Origin: Streptomyces sp. AC1-42W
GTDB taxonomy: Bacteria > Actinomycetota > Actinomycetes > Streptomycetales > Streptomycetaceae
Reading direction: 5' to 3'
DNA length: 64,000 nt
Assembly: GCF_003248355.1 (NCBI RefSeq)
Contig: NZ_QKWY01000001.1
Location: forward strand, 2,810,001 to 2,874,000
Positions within the stretch are counted from its first letter, which is position 1; the number at the start of each line of letters is the position of its first letter. Positions 24,191 through 32,490 of the stretch are shown piece after piece. The position numbers were made by a program, and so were the translations under genes. The notes below the pieces were generated by a model, which did no database searches, was not told the DNA's origin, and saw only the letters and a program-made list of their open reading frames with translations.

Positions 24191-25660
24191 CTACGGGCGA
24201 GCGAGCGGCAGAGCGGCGTTGGTGAAGGCTTCGGCCTGCTGCCAGGTCAGCAGGCGCAGGTCGATGAGGGCGGCGACGGCCGCGGTCTCGACGGCGGCGC
24301 AGGCGGCGTTGAGCTCCTCGCGGGTGTCCGCGCTCACGGTGAGCAGGCCGGTGAGGGCGACGTCGGCGTGTCCGGCGATGAGCTGGCGCTCGCGCTGCTT
24401 GATGTCGGCGTACTCGACCGAGTCCTCCTCGGAGTCGACCTGGCCCTTGCGGGCCCGCTCGGCGGCGTCCGCGATCACGGTGGCCTTCTTGCGCTGTACG
24501 TCCTTCAGGGCGGCGTCCAGCCCCTTGGGCTCGTAGGTCAGCGAGAGGGTGCGGCGCACGCCGGTGGTGAACAGGAGCTGGTGGAGGAAGCCGGGGCTGG
24601 TCTCGATGCGCGGCCAGTTCTCGATCCAGAACGTGGCGTGGTGGGCCGAGTCGGTCTGGATACGGTCGGCCTTCTCGACCAGGACGACCGGTCCGGCGGC
24701 AGCGGGGTGGGCCTGCGGACGGCCCGAGTCGGACCACCGGTCGAGGCCAGCCGACGCCTTGGGGTCGTACGCGGTACGGATCACGGCGGCGATCTCGCGC
24801 GCGGGCAGCCAGCCATTCGGTGTGAGCCCGGAGGTACGGGCGGACTGGTCGAAGGTGGAGGCGAGCTGGGCCAGTACGGCGAAGGCTCCGGTGAGTCCGC
24901 CGCCGGCCTGGTTGATCAGGCGGCGGGCGGCCTTGAGGTCCAGGGCGAGGGCGACGTACGCCTCGTGCGGGGCGGCGGCGGGGCCTGCGGCGGCCAGCAA
25001 GTCGCCGTAGATCGGACCGGCGAGCGGGGTCTGGGCGTTGCCGTGCTCCTGCCAGTAGCGGTTGAGCGCGTCGCCGGAGTCGGGGACCGTGCGCTCCAGC
25101 ACCTGGACGCGGGCGATGTGCCCGCTGCGCGAGAGCGCGGCCAGCGTGCGGCCCCAGCCGGAGACGTTGCCCGCCTGCGCGGCCGGGTCCAGCAGGGCGA
25201 ACGCGCGGGAGGAGACCTTCACCACGGCCGTGAGGGTGCCGTGGTGCGGATCGTGCACAGCGCCGAGGCGGCCGTCCGGCGAGGACACCACCCGCAGGGA
25301 CGCGGCCGTGCCGGGCAGGTGGAGCAGACCCTCTCGCCGTGGCCGGGTGGACGGCCGGGCGAGCCAGACCAGCTGCCCCCGGAAGCGCCGGAGCGCGTAT
25401 CGGATCGCGATCGGCGCCCAGTCGGCGAGCGCCCGTCCGCGGTGGCGGATGAAGACCGCCGCGAGGACGACGGCCCACAGCGGTACGAGCTGGAGCGCTC
25501 CGGTCACACCGGAGGTGAGCAGCACCCCGAGAAGGAGCAGTCCGCAGACCGCGACGACGATCAGCTGAGGGGCCGACAGGCCGAGCAGCACGCCACGGCG
25601 CGAGCGGTGAGGGAACTTGACGGTCGGCGGACCGTCAGGGTGAGAAGCATCAGAGAGCAT
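24191..25660 (-). CDS. SCO6880-family conjugation protein
   Basis: This 489-residue protein has two adjacent membrane helices at about residues 30-70 (PQLIVVAVCGLLLLGVLL and LVPLWAVVLAAVFI), as in PrgI-like proteins, then a cytoplasmic region resembling the non-ATPase N-terminal part of VirB4. It ends near LLTWQQAEAFTNAALPLARP. It should pair with the VirB4 ATPase encoded downstream, the two together making the PrgI/VirB4 equivalent. ATG 25660 has AAGGA upstream. Confidence 0.8.
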   Translation of the reverse strand: MLSDASHPDGPPTVKFPHRSRRGVLLGLSAPQLIVVAVCGLLLLGVLLTSGVTGALQLVPLWAVVLAAVFIRHRGRALADWAPIAIRYALRRFRGQLVWLARPSTRPRREGLLHLPGTAASLRVVSSPDGRLGAVHDPHHGTLTAVVKVSSRAFALLDPAAQAGNVSGWGRTLAALSRSGHIARVQVLERTVPDSGDALNRYWQEHGNAQTPLAGPIYGDLLAAAGPAAAPHEAYVALALDLKAARRLINQAGGGLTGAFAVLAQLASTFDQSARTSGLTPNGWLPAREIAAVIRTAYDPKASAGLDRWSDSGRPQAHPAAAGPVVLVEKADRIQTDSAHHATFWIENWPRIETSPGFLHQLLFTTGVRRTLSLTYEPKGLDAALKDVQRKKATVIADAAERARKGQVDSEEDSVEYADIKQRERQLIAGHADVALTGLLTVSADTREELNAACAAVETAAVAALIDLRLLTWQQAEAFTNAALPLARP

Positions 25661-25749
25661 GGCGAAGCCGTCCTTGGAACATGAGGAGAAAGAAGAAGAG
25701 GAAGACGGGGCGGGCCGGGCGGGCCTCGGCCCACCCCGTCAGCTCCGGG

Positions 25750-27120
25750 CTACGAGCCCGAGCGGTCCGCTGGCCCGGGATAGATCCACCGCTGTGGGGT
25801 GGCGCCTCCCTGCGGAGGAGGACCGCTGCGCCGCGGTGCCGGCGGGTCCAGGTGCGTGACCTGCGGCGCCGAGACCGAGGCGCCCTGTGGCGTCGGCCCG
25901 GAGACCGCTGGCGTCGAGTCAGCTGCCTGGCCCCCACCTGGGCGCTGGATGAGCGGGACTCCGCGGTCGCCATCCGTGGGAGGACGGCGGATCAGCGCAC
26001 GGCCCTTGTCGCCGGTCGCACTCGGATCCTCACCGAAGCGGAAGTGGGTCTGCTTCGGCTTGGCCTCACCACCGGATCCGCCCGTCGGATCGATCCCGGA
26101 GGCGACGCCACCGGAGCCCTGGCCCGGCACCTTCGCCGGCCCCTGCGGAGCCCGCATTCCCGTGCCAGCCTGGACCGCGAGCTGCCCCGCGGTCTTCGCC
26201 GCACCCGCGGCGACCGCCATGCCGGCGACACCGGTGCGGTGCAGATCGTCGTGGCCGCCGCCGTCGGCCGCCCAGTGCACGAACTTGTACGTGGCGTAGG
26301 GGCAGAGCAGCACCAGGACCATCACGACGATGCCCGCGATCGCGTCCGACAGGGCGCTCAGCCCGTCGCTCGCGTCCGTCTTGCCCATGGCGGAGACACC
26401 CAGCAGGAACACGATCGTCATCAGGAGCTTGGAGACGATCAGGGTGCTGGTCGCCTCGATCCAGCCGCGCCGCCAGCGCCGCGCGACCTCCCAGCCGCCG
26501 CCGGCCCCGGCGAACACGGCCAGAGTGACCAGGACAAGGATGCCGACCTTGCGGGCTACCATCACCGCCCAGTAGAGGAAGGCGCCCACCGCGCAGCCGA
26601 GCGCGACGATGGCGGGGACGCCCCAGCCCAGGCCGTACATCGCCCCCAGCTCGTTGACCTTGATGATGCGGCGTACCGCGTCGTCCACGGAGCTGTTGGC
26701 CGCCTTGAACAGGCCGGCGCTGAGCGCGTCGACCACAGTGATCGCGACGGTGGTGCAGGCGATGGCGGCAAACGCGAACAGGACGCCGGCCACTGTTCCG
26801 TACACCGCCTGTGCGAGGGCGCGTTCGTCCCGGCGCCAGGCGGCGCGGGTGAGCTGGAGGCAGAACGTGCCGACGGTGAGGATGAGGCCGATGGGCAGGA
26901 CCAGCTCGTAGTTGCTCCTGAACCACTCGGCGTTGAGATCGATGGCCGTGGTCCGGTCGACGGCCTTCGACGCCAGATCCGCTGCGGCCTGGGCCATCTC
27001 GCCCATCGACTTGGCGATCCAGGCGCCGATGCCGTCGGTGACGGCTTCGCCGGTCGCGCCGACGACACCGCCGACGGTGTCGCAGACCGTACTCATCAGA
27101 GGAAGGTCGCAAGCTCCCAT
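25750..27120 (-). CDS. SCO6881-family (VirB6/TrbL-like) membrane protein
   Basis: This 456-residue protein starts at ATG 27120, preferred because of a perfect AAGGAGG site; the extended frame to 27249 is out-of-character sequence. About six to seven membrane helices lie between residues 55 and 310, for example VLPIGLILTVGTFCLQLT and GIVVMVLVLLCPYATYKF. The last 140 residues are Gly/Pro-rich and probably face the cytoplasm. It is the likely inner-membrane channel subunit of the transfer system. Confidence 0.8.
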   Translation of the reverse strand: MGACDLPLMSTVCDTVGGVVGATGEAVTDGIGAWIAKSMGEMAQAAADLASKAVDRTTAIDLNAEWFRSNYELVLPIGLILTVGTFCLQLTRAAWRRDERALAQAVYGTVAGVLFAFAAIACTTVAITVVDALSAGLFKAANSSVDDAVRRIIKVNELGAMYGLGWGVPAIVALGCAVGAFLYWAVMVARKVGILVLVTLAVFAGAGGGWEVARRWRRGWIEATSTLIVSKLLMTIVFLLGVSAMGKTDASDGLSALSDAIAGIVVMVLVLLCPYATYKFVHWAADGGGHDDLHRTGVAGMAVAAGAAKTAGQLAVQAGTGMRAPQGPAKVPGQGSGGVASGIDPTGGSGGEAKPKQTHFRFGEDPSATGDKGRALIRRPPTDGDRGVPLIQRPGGGQAADSTPAVSGPTPQGASVSAPQVTHLDPPAPRRSGPPPQGGATPQRWIYPGPADRSGS

Positions 27121-27151
27121 GAGGGTGCCTCCTTTCGCAGGTTGAGGGCGA

Positions 27152-27838
27152 TCACGGCGCGACCTTCGGCAGGACGCCGACGAGGGCGCAGTCGCGGTCC
27201 GGTCGGCACTGGACGGCGAGGGTCGTCGAGCGGGACTCGGCGCCGGCACCGGAGCCCTTCCAGACGATGGACTGCTTGCCGGTGACCGTGACGGCGTAGA
27301 CGTACGCCTCGGTGATCGCGCCGGGGTCCTGAGCCAGGGCGGTCTTGAATGCCTGCGGGAAGTGGCCCTCGCCGACCGTGGCGCCGGCGTGCTGCCCGTT
27401 GTCGTGCATCCGCGACCACAGCACCGGACTGGGCACCTGGTCCGAGACGGACTTCCAGTCGGCGTACTTCTTCTCGTCGGTCATCCACCGCTTGAGGCCG
27501 GCCATGTGCTCGGCCTGCGAGAAGGACCGGGTGTCGTACGTCCACAGGACCTTGGTGGCGGCCTTGGCGAACTCGATCGGATCCGTCGTCCTGGGCGGCG
27601 CGACCACCGCCATCCCAGCGTGCGTGGTGGCGGCAGGGAAGGGCGACGTCGAAGAGGACGCCGGCGCGGGGATGGCCTTCGGCGCGGCCGGGCTCTCCGC
27701 ACGGGTGACGTACGCGACCAGACCGGCGACGGCCAGCAGGACAGCGAGGACGATGCCGCCGATCGAGGCGCGGCGCAGAACCGAGGACGGGGCTCCGTGC
27801 CTCCGCCCCCTGGCGGAAGGGAAACGATTCTTCGGCAT
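27152..27838 (-). CDS. VirB8/TrbF-like membrane-anchored protein (tentative)
   Basis: This 228-residue protein has a basic N-terminus, one membrane helix at residues of about 26-46 (IGGIVLAVLLAVAGLVAYV), a Pro/Ser linker and an extracellular domain of about 140 residues with an alpha+beta pattern ending CRPDRDCALVGVLP. This topology and size fit VirB8-type assembly factors. ATG 27838 overlaps the stop of the DUF6112 gene (ATGA). Confidence 0.6.
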   Translation of the reverse strand: MPKNRFPSARGRRHGAPSSVLRRASIGGIVLAVLLAVAGLVAYVTRAESPAAPKAIPAPASSSTSPFPAATTHAGMAVVAPPRTTDPIEFAKAATKVLWTYDTRSFSQAEHMAGLKRWMTDEKKYADWKSVSDQVPSPVLWSRMHDNGQHAGATVGEGHFPQAFKTALAQDPGAITEAYVYAVTVTGKQSIVWKGSGAGAESRSTTLAVQCRPDRDCALVGVLPKVAP

Positions 27839-28146
27839 CAGTGAACCTGCGTCCCCATCGCCGAGAAGAACGCGACGACGCCGTTGGCCGCGCCGAGCAG
27901 GAGGGCGCAGCCGGCGGCGACGACCGTGCCCTTCTTGCCGTTGGCCTCGGCCTGGTGGCCTCCGCTGTGGTGGCCCCAGGCCCAGACGATGGCGGAGATA
28001 GCGAGGGCGCCGACCGTGGCGATGATGCCGAAGAGGTTGATGCTGCCCATGACCTTCTTGAGGACGTCGAGGCCGGGCAGGCCGCCCTCGCTCGGTGTGA
28101 CGCCAGGGTTGTACGCCAGCATCTGGGCGTGCTGAATGAGCTTCAT
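27838..28146 (-). CDS. DUF6112 family protein, pilin-like
   Basis: This 102-residue protein has two membrane helices (about 36-56 and 76-96) separated by the conserved WGHHSGGHQAEANGKKG loop, which marks DUF6112. Size and topology resemble VirB2/TrbC pilin subunits, so a pore-forming role is likely but inferred. ATG 28146 has TGGAG upstream. It follows the wall hydrolase gene. Confidence 0.75.
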   Translation of the reverse strand: MKLIQHAQMLAYNPGVTPSEGGLPGLDVLKKVMGSINLFGIIATVGALAISAIVWAWGHHSGGHQAEANGKKGTVVAAGCALLLGAANGVVAFFSAMGTQVH

Positions 28147-28218
28147 TGGAACTCCAGTACGAATATGGGCGCGCGAAGGCCCGGAAGGGGGGAGTGAGAG
28201 GGGGAGAGGGGGGGCCGG

Positions 28219-29346
28219 TCAGACGATCCGGCGGGCGGCGAGCACGTCCGGCCGCCAGTCGGCGAGGGTCGAGATCTTGACCACGTCACCGGTACGCGGA
28301 GCATGCAGAATCAGGCCGTCACCGATGAACATCCCTACGTGTTCCGGGACTTGGGCCGTGCCGCGAGTGAAGAGGAGATCGCCCGGCTTGAGGGCATCGA
28401 CGCTGACCGCCTTGCCCTCCTTAACCTGCGTGTACGTGGTCCGGGAGATCGAGACGCCTCCGGCCTTGTACGACATCTGCATCAGGGACGAGCAGTCGCA
28501 GCGGCCCATCGGGTCCTGGCCGCGCGGATCGGTACACGCGCCACCCCACTGATACGGAGTGCCGAGCTGACCGAGACCCCAGCGGATGGCGGTGCGGACC
28601 GACTTGGGCGCATCAGCCGGGATCTTGTAGTCCTTGGGGACGGAGCCTGCGGGGATCGGACCGAATTCGGCCCCGTCCTCACCGGTGCCGCACTCGCTGG
28701 GAGCCGCATCCGTCTGCTCGCCCTCGTCGCCTCCGCCGGAACTCGACTCCTCCGACAGCGACGTGGCGATGGCCTTCTGCAGAGCCGTGCCCAGCGGCTC
28801 CCACTTGGCGTAGGCGTCAGGAAAGCCGCTCTTCTGGACCGCCTGTGCCGCCTGCGTGACGGTCATGGACTGCCAGCCTGGGACCCTGAGTAGAGCCTCG
28901 TAGAACCTCGTCGAGGCGTGCACCGGATCGCGGACCTGCTGGGCCGTTCCCCAGCCCTGGCTTGGGCGCTGCTGGAACAGGCCGAGCGAATCCCGGTCGC
29001 CGTAGTCCAGATTCCGCAGCCCCGACTCCTGCAGGGCCGTGGCGAGGGCCACGACCTGTCCTCGCGCCGGCACCTTCATTGCGACGCCAGTGGCCTGGAT
29101 CGTCTTGGCGTTCGGGATCTGCTCTGCGGGATCGTCCAGCCCCGGGACCGACACCGTGGCCTTGCCGCCGCCTTTGAGGATCGACTCCACCTGCTTGGCG
29201 ACCGCCACGGTATCCACAGCCTGTGCATCGCCGCTCGCGCAGGCGGCCTGGGCACTGCTCGCGCCGGCCAGAGTCATCGCGAGCGGGGCGATCAGCAGTA
29301 GTGGGCCAAGAGCCACGGACCCGACTATTGCCGCGCCCGCCTTCAC
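28219..29346 (-). CDS. secreted NlpC/P60 cell-wall hydrolase of the transfer system
   Basis: This 375-residue protein has an N-terminal signal segment (residues of about 5-35, ending SSAQAACA). A lysozyme-like part follows (about 80-190; ALQESGLRNLDYGDRDSLG and FQQRPSQGWG). The C-terminal NlpC/P60 domain has the catalytic Cys in GRCDCSSLMQ, the His in EHVGMFIGDG and a second His in LILHAPR. It should open the peptidoglycan for the conjugation channel. The start is GTG 29346. It is the first gene of the leftward transfer operon. Confidence 0.85.
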   Translation of the reverse strand: MKAGAAIVGSVALGPLLLIAPLAMTLAGASSAQAACASGDAQAVDTVAVAKQVESILKGGGKATVSVPGLDDPAEQIPNAKTIQATGVAMKVPARGQVVALATALQESGLRNLDYGDRDSLGLFQQRPSQGWGTAQQVRDPVHASTRFYEALLRVPGWQSMTVTQAAQAVQKSGFPDAYAKWEPLGTALQKAIATSLSEESSSGGGDEGEQTDAAPSECGTGEDGAEFGPIPAGSVPKDYKIPADAPKSVRTAIRWGLGQLGTPYQWGGACTDPRGQDPMGRCDCSSLMQMSYKAGGVSISRTTYTQVKEGKAVSVDALKPGDLLFTRGTAQVPEHVGMFIGDGLILHAPRTGDVVKISTLADWRPDVLAARRIV

Positions 29347-29983
29347 GGCCGCAGGCCGTCCGCCGAGCGGAGGTCGCAGGAGTCGGACGTCGGGGAAGGG
29401 CGTGCCTGGGCATGCTGCATCAGCAGCTCCTTACTCGTAGGCAGCGCGGCACCAGCGTTCTCGTCGAAAAGGTCACCGGCACCGCACCGGTCGGGAATTC
29501 ACAACACCTGAGATCAGGGAATAGAGATTCCATGGGTCGGGAGCGGCTAACTCCCGACCCCTGGGAACCCCGTTACTGGAGAGCGGCAGCCAGCCGCGCT
29601 CTTAATCTCACACGCCACACGGAGAATCCCCTCACCGAAATATCAGGCTGCTTCGTGAGTGCTGCCGTGCCGCCACCTGGACGAGGTAACACGCATCAAC
29701 ACAGCTCAACAGGGCAGGAGCAGGGCCCCGTCCGTCGAACACGGCGAGACTGTAGAGACGAACTCCGGCCGCACCAAACGACGCCTCGTCTGGCAGTCGG
29801 GGACCGTGATGTGGCGGCAGAGCATCATTAGGTGCGGCCGGGATCGGTGGTTACTCTCCAGCCCATCGCTCTCCTCAGGCAGCTGCTTCTGTGGCTTCCG
29901 GGAGCGAATCACGCCGACGTGCGCGGTATTTCGGGAACGCGGAATCCCGCACGACCGTCCTCGCGGAAAGAGAGAACCGCACC
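29347..29983. promoter_or_regulatory. divergent control region with hairpins
   Basis: This 637-base interval has no supported gene and lies between the divergent NlpC/P60 and methyltransferase genes. It contains a 10-bp hairpin with a 7-base loop (arms 29534-29543 and 29551-29560) and a second, bulged hairpin at about 29580-29602. It is the likely promoter region for the entire leftward transfer operon and may hold operators, but no -10/-35 pair is convincing. Confidence 0.5.
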
Positions 29984-30745
29984 ATGCCGTACACCCTGCA
30001 CCGAGGCGACGCGCTGACCGCGCTCGCCGGCATCCCCGACAACAGCGTCGATGCCGTGATCACGGACCCGCCCTACAACAGCGGTGGCCGAACCAGCGGC
30101 GAACGAACCGGCCGCAGTGCCCGCGCGAAGTACACCTCGGGCGACGCCGAGCACGACCTCGCCAACTTCCCCGGCGAGAACCGCGACCAGCGCTCGTACG
30201 ACTTCTGGCTCACCCTCCTGCTCACCGAGTCCTACCGGGCCACCGCCGAGTCGGGCGCCGCGCTCGTCTTCACCGACTGGAGGCAACTGCCTACCACCAC
30301 CGACGCGCTCCAGGCCGCCGGCTGGACCTGGCGCGGCATCGCCTCGTGGCACAAGCCGGTCTCCCGACCGCAGAAGGGCCGGCTCAAGCAGTCCTGCGAG
30401 TACATCGTCTGGGGCACCAAGGGCCCGGTCGACCCCGACCGGAACCCCGTGTACCTGCCCGGCCTCTACACCGCGAGCCAGCCCCGGAAGGACCGCGTGC
30501 ACATCACGCAGAAGCCCTTGGAGGTGATGCAGGAGCTGGTGCAGATCTGCCCGCCGGGCGGGACCGTCCTCGACCCCTTCACCGGCTCCGGCACGACCGG
30601 CGTCGCCGCTCTGCGCGAGGGCCGCAAGTTCGTTGGCGTCGAACTCTCGGAGCACTACGCCGACATCGCCGAAGCTCGGCTTCTGGAAACGATGCAGCAG
30701 ACCGCACGGCGCGAAGACTTCATTCTCGCTGGTCCCGAGGAGTAG
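29984..30745 (+). CDS. beta-class DNA methyltransferase (N6-adenine or N4-cytosine)
   Basis: This 253-residue protein has motif IV DPPYNSGG at residues of about 26-33, before the SAM motif DPFTGSGTTGVAAL at about 193-206. This order defines the beta class. The target-recognition region lies between them. ATG 29984 follows a GGAAAGAGAG ribosome site; a longer frame to 29891 lacks one. No restriction gene adjoins it on the same strand, so it is probably a solitary methylase protecting the element or acting in regulation. Confidence 0.85.
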   Translation: MPYTLHRGDALTALAGIPDNSVDAVITDPPYNSGGRTSGERTGRSARAKYTSGDAEHDLANFPGENRDQRSYDFWLTLLLTESYRATAESGAALVFTDWRQLPTTTDALQAAGWTWRGIASWHKPVSRPQKGRLKQSCEYIVWGTKGPVDPDRNPVYLPGLYTASQPRKDRVHITQKPLEVMQELVQICPPGGTVLDPFTGSGTTGVAALREGRKFVGVELSEHYADIAEARLLETMQQTARREDFILAGPEE

Positions 30746-30899
30746 GGGCGCCTTGAGCTAGACGGATCGTGCCGCTGATAGAGGAGGTCTCCGGACATGA
30801 ACGAAACCGTGGCTCAGTGACGGCTTCGATCAGAGTGTTGCGATCACGCCTGCTCCTGATCGAACCTCAACTGAACCTGATCGTGGGCAGAATGAGGCC

Positions 30900-31436
30900 A
30901 TGGACGCTGGACTCACCGCGCTGCTTGGCGCCGCCGTAGGCTCACTTGCCACCCTCGGCTCCGCGATGGTCACCGGGCGCGCGGCAGCGCGCTCGCAGTT
31001 CGGCCAGTGGCGCCGGCAGCACCGCAGGGACGCCTACGCGAACTACCTGGGCGCGGTTTACGACCGCGATGTCGCCCTGGACGCAGTGCGCGACGCTCTG
31101 CGGGTGGACCAGCCGGACCTGCGGGACATCGACGAGAAGATGGAGCGCTTCGCCGCCCATGTCCGCGGCGTCCACCGGGCTGCCGAGTTTGTCATCCTCG
31201 AGGGTCCGCATTCCGTGGTGGAGGCGCTCTACGGTGTGGCCCACGCGGCCGACGACCTCGCCGAGGTCATGCGACGGATGGTGCGTGATGCCCACGCGGA
31301 AGACACCTCCCGCAAGGCCGCGGACACCACGCTCGCCGCCGAGCGGGAGCACCTGCTGTACCAGGCGGTGAAGGGCTTCCGAGCTGCGGCTGCCGACGTC
31401 CTTGGCGACAGCCGGATACGCGTTAGGCGGGCGTAG
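30900..31436 (+). CDS. membrane-anchored helical protein
   Basis: This 178-residue protein has an N-terminal Gly/Ala-rich membrane helix (residues of about 4-26). The remaining 150 residues are charged and helical (RQHRRDAYANYLGAVYDRD) with coiled-coil character. The pattern is common in Streptomyces as a membrane-tethered family of unknown role. A truncated relative starts at 4456. A strong terminator follows the stop. Confidence 0.65.
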   Translation: MDAGLTALLGAAVGSLATLGSAMVTGRAAARSQFGQWRRQHRRDAYANYLGAVYDRDVALDAVRDALRVDQPDLRDIDEKMERFAAHVRGVHRAAEFVILEGPHSVVEALYGVAHAADDLAEVMRRMVRDAHAEDTSRKAADTTLAAEREHLLYQAVKGFRAAAADVLGDSRIRVRRA

Positions 31437-31445
31437 AGCAGAGGA

Positions 31446-31482
31446 GGGCGGTTGTTCCACCACACAGGTGGAACAACCGCCC
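31446..31482. terminator. bidirectional hairpin terminator
   Basis: The 16-bp perfect arms 31446-31461 and 31467-31482 enclose the loop ACACA and are followed by TTCCC. It lies between convergent genes ending at 31436 and 31500, so it can serve both. Confidence 0.9.
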
Positions 31483-31499
31483 TTCCCATGCGCGGGCAG

Positions 31500-32414
31500 T
31501 CATCCAGCGTCGATGCTCCGCTGGATGAGCTCGGTAGCCCGTGCGAGGTCCTCCGGCGAGCCGATCCGGACCTCGACGCCGCCACGGATCCCCAGGACCC
31601 CCACGCCGCGCATGTCCCGGGAGAACGCGTCGTGCAGCTCCACGGTGTCTGGATCCAGCTTCAGGTTGACCACGAGCAGCCGGTTGCGCGGCTGCAGACG
31701 CACCGTGGCGAAGTTGTTGATCCGCCGGTAGGCGATGTAGTGGAGCTGTGGCTCCTTGCGCACGTCCTGGTGCGACAGCAGCAGCTCGTCGAGGTCCGCG
31801 TACAGGGCCTTCAGTTCCTCGGGTGACTTGTCGAGGTACTGCTGGACCGACTTCGGTGCCACCGATGCGGCGCGTATGGATCCCGACGTCCCGCCCCGCG
31901 GAGAGGTGCGGGTGCCGCCGGCCGACGCGATGAGCTGCAGTGTGAGCACGTCCTCGAAGACCCGGTACGTCACGAGGTCGATCCGGTGGCCGATCATCTC
32001 CACCGCCACTGTGTCGTGGCGCGTGAAGGCACCAGCGACGCAGATGATCCGAGGAGCACTCCAGTCGATCTCCCCGGCAGCCTGGTCTCCGAGCTTCTCT
32101 CGGGTCAGGCTCTCGAATTCGTGATGGTGGTCATGGAGCCACCACAGGTATGAAAGTCCCTGGCTGATGACGTTCTGGTCGCGGTTCCGCTTGTACTCGA
32201 CGATGACCGGCGTGCCGTTCTCGTCCAGGCCGAGGGAGTCGATCCGGCCTCCGTGATGGCCGGTTCGGTACTCGGTGGCCAGGAAACGGATGCCGAGCAT
32301 CGCCTCCATGTTGGCCTCGATCAACCGCTGCAGCTCGACCTCCACTCCGACGGCCGCACCCGGTACCTCCGTCGCTTGCCCGCCTCTCACCCTGAAGACC
32401 TTCAGGTTGCTCAT
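31500..32414 (-). CDS. PD-(D/E)XK-like nuclease with DUF5655-type C-terminus
   Basis: This 304-residue protein has the core motif GRIDSLGLDENGTPVIVEYKR at residues 56-76, with the D, then E-x-K arrangement of a PD-(D/E)XK nuclease; upstream helices carry a conserved Glu (IEANMEAMLG). The C-terminal 110 residues (KSVQQYLDKSPEEL to the end) match the DUF5655-like domain that often follows DUF91/NucS-like nucleases. ATG 32414 has GGGGAGG upstream. Defence or repair is likely; it sits at the left edge of the defence island. Confidence 0.65.
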   Translation of the reverse strand: MSNLKVFRVRGGQATEVPGAAVGVEVELQRLIEANMEAMLGIRFLATEYRTGHHGGRIDSLGLDENGTPVIVEYKRNRDQNVISQGLSYLWWLHDHHHEFESLTREKLGDQAAGEIDWSAPRIICVAGAFTRHDTVAVEMIGHRIDLVTYRVFEDVLTLQLIASAGGTRTSPRGGTSGSIRAASVAPKSVQQYLDKSPEELKALYADLDELLLSHQDVRKEPQLHYIAYRRINNFATVRLQPRNRLLVVNLKLDPDTVELHDAFSRDMRGVGVLGIRGGVEVRIGSPEDLARATELIQRSIDAG

Positions 32415-32490
32415 GAGCCTCCCCACCTCACCTTGATCGCCGCGAACGAACAATCGAGGCCGGGCGACAGTTATTCCGGCTTCTGTTGGC

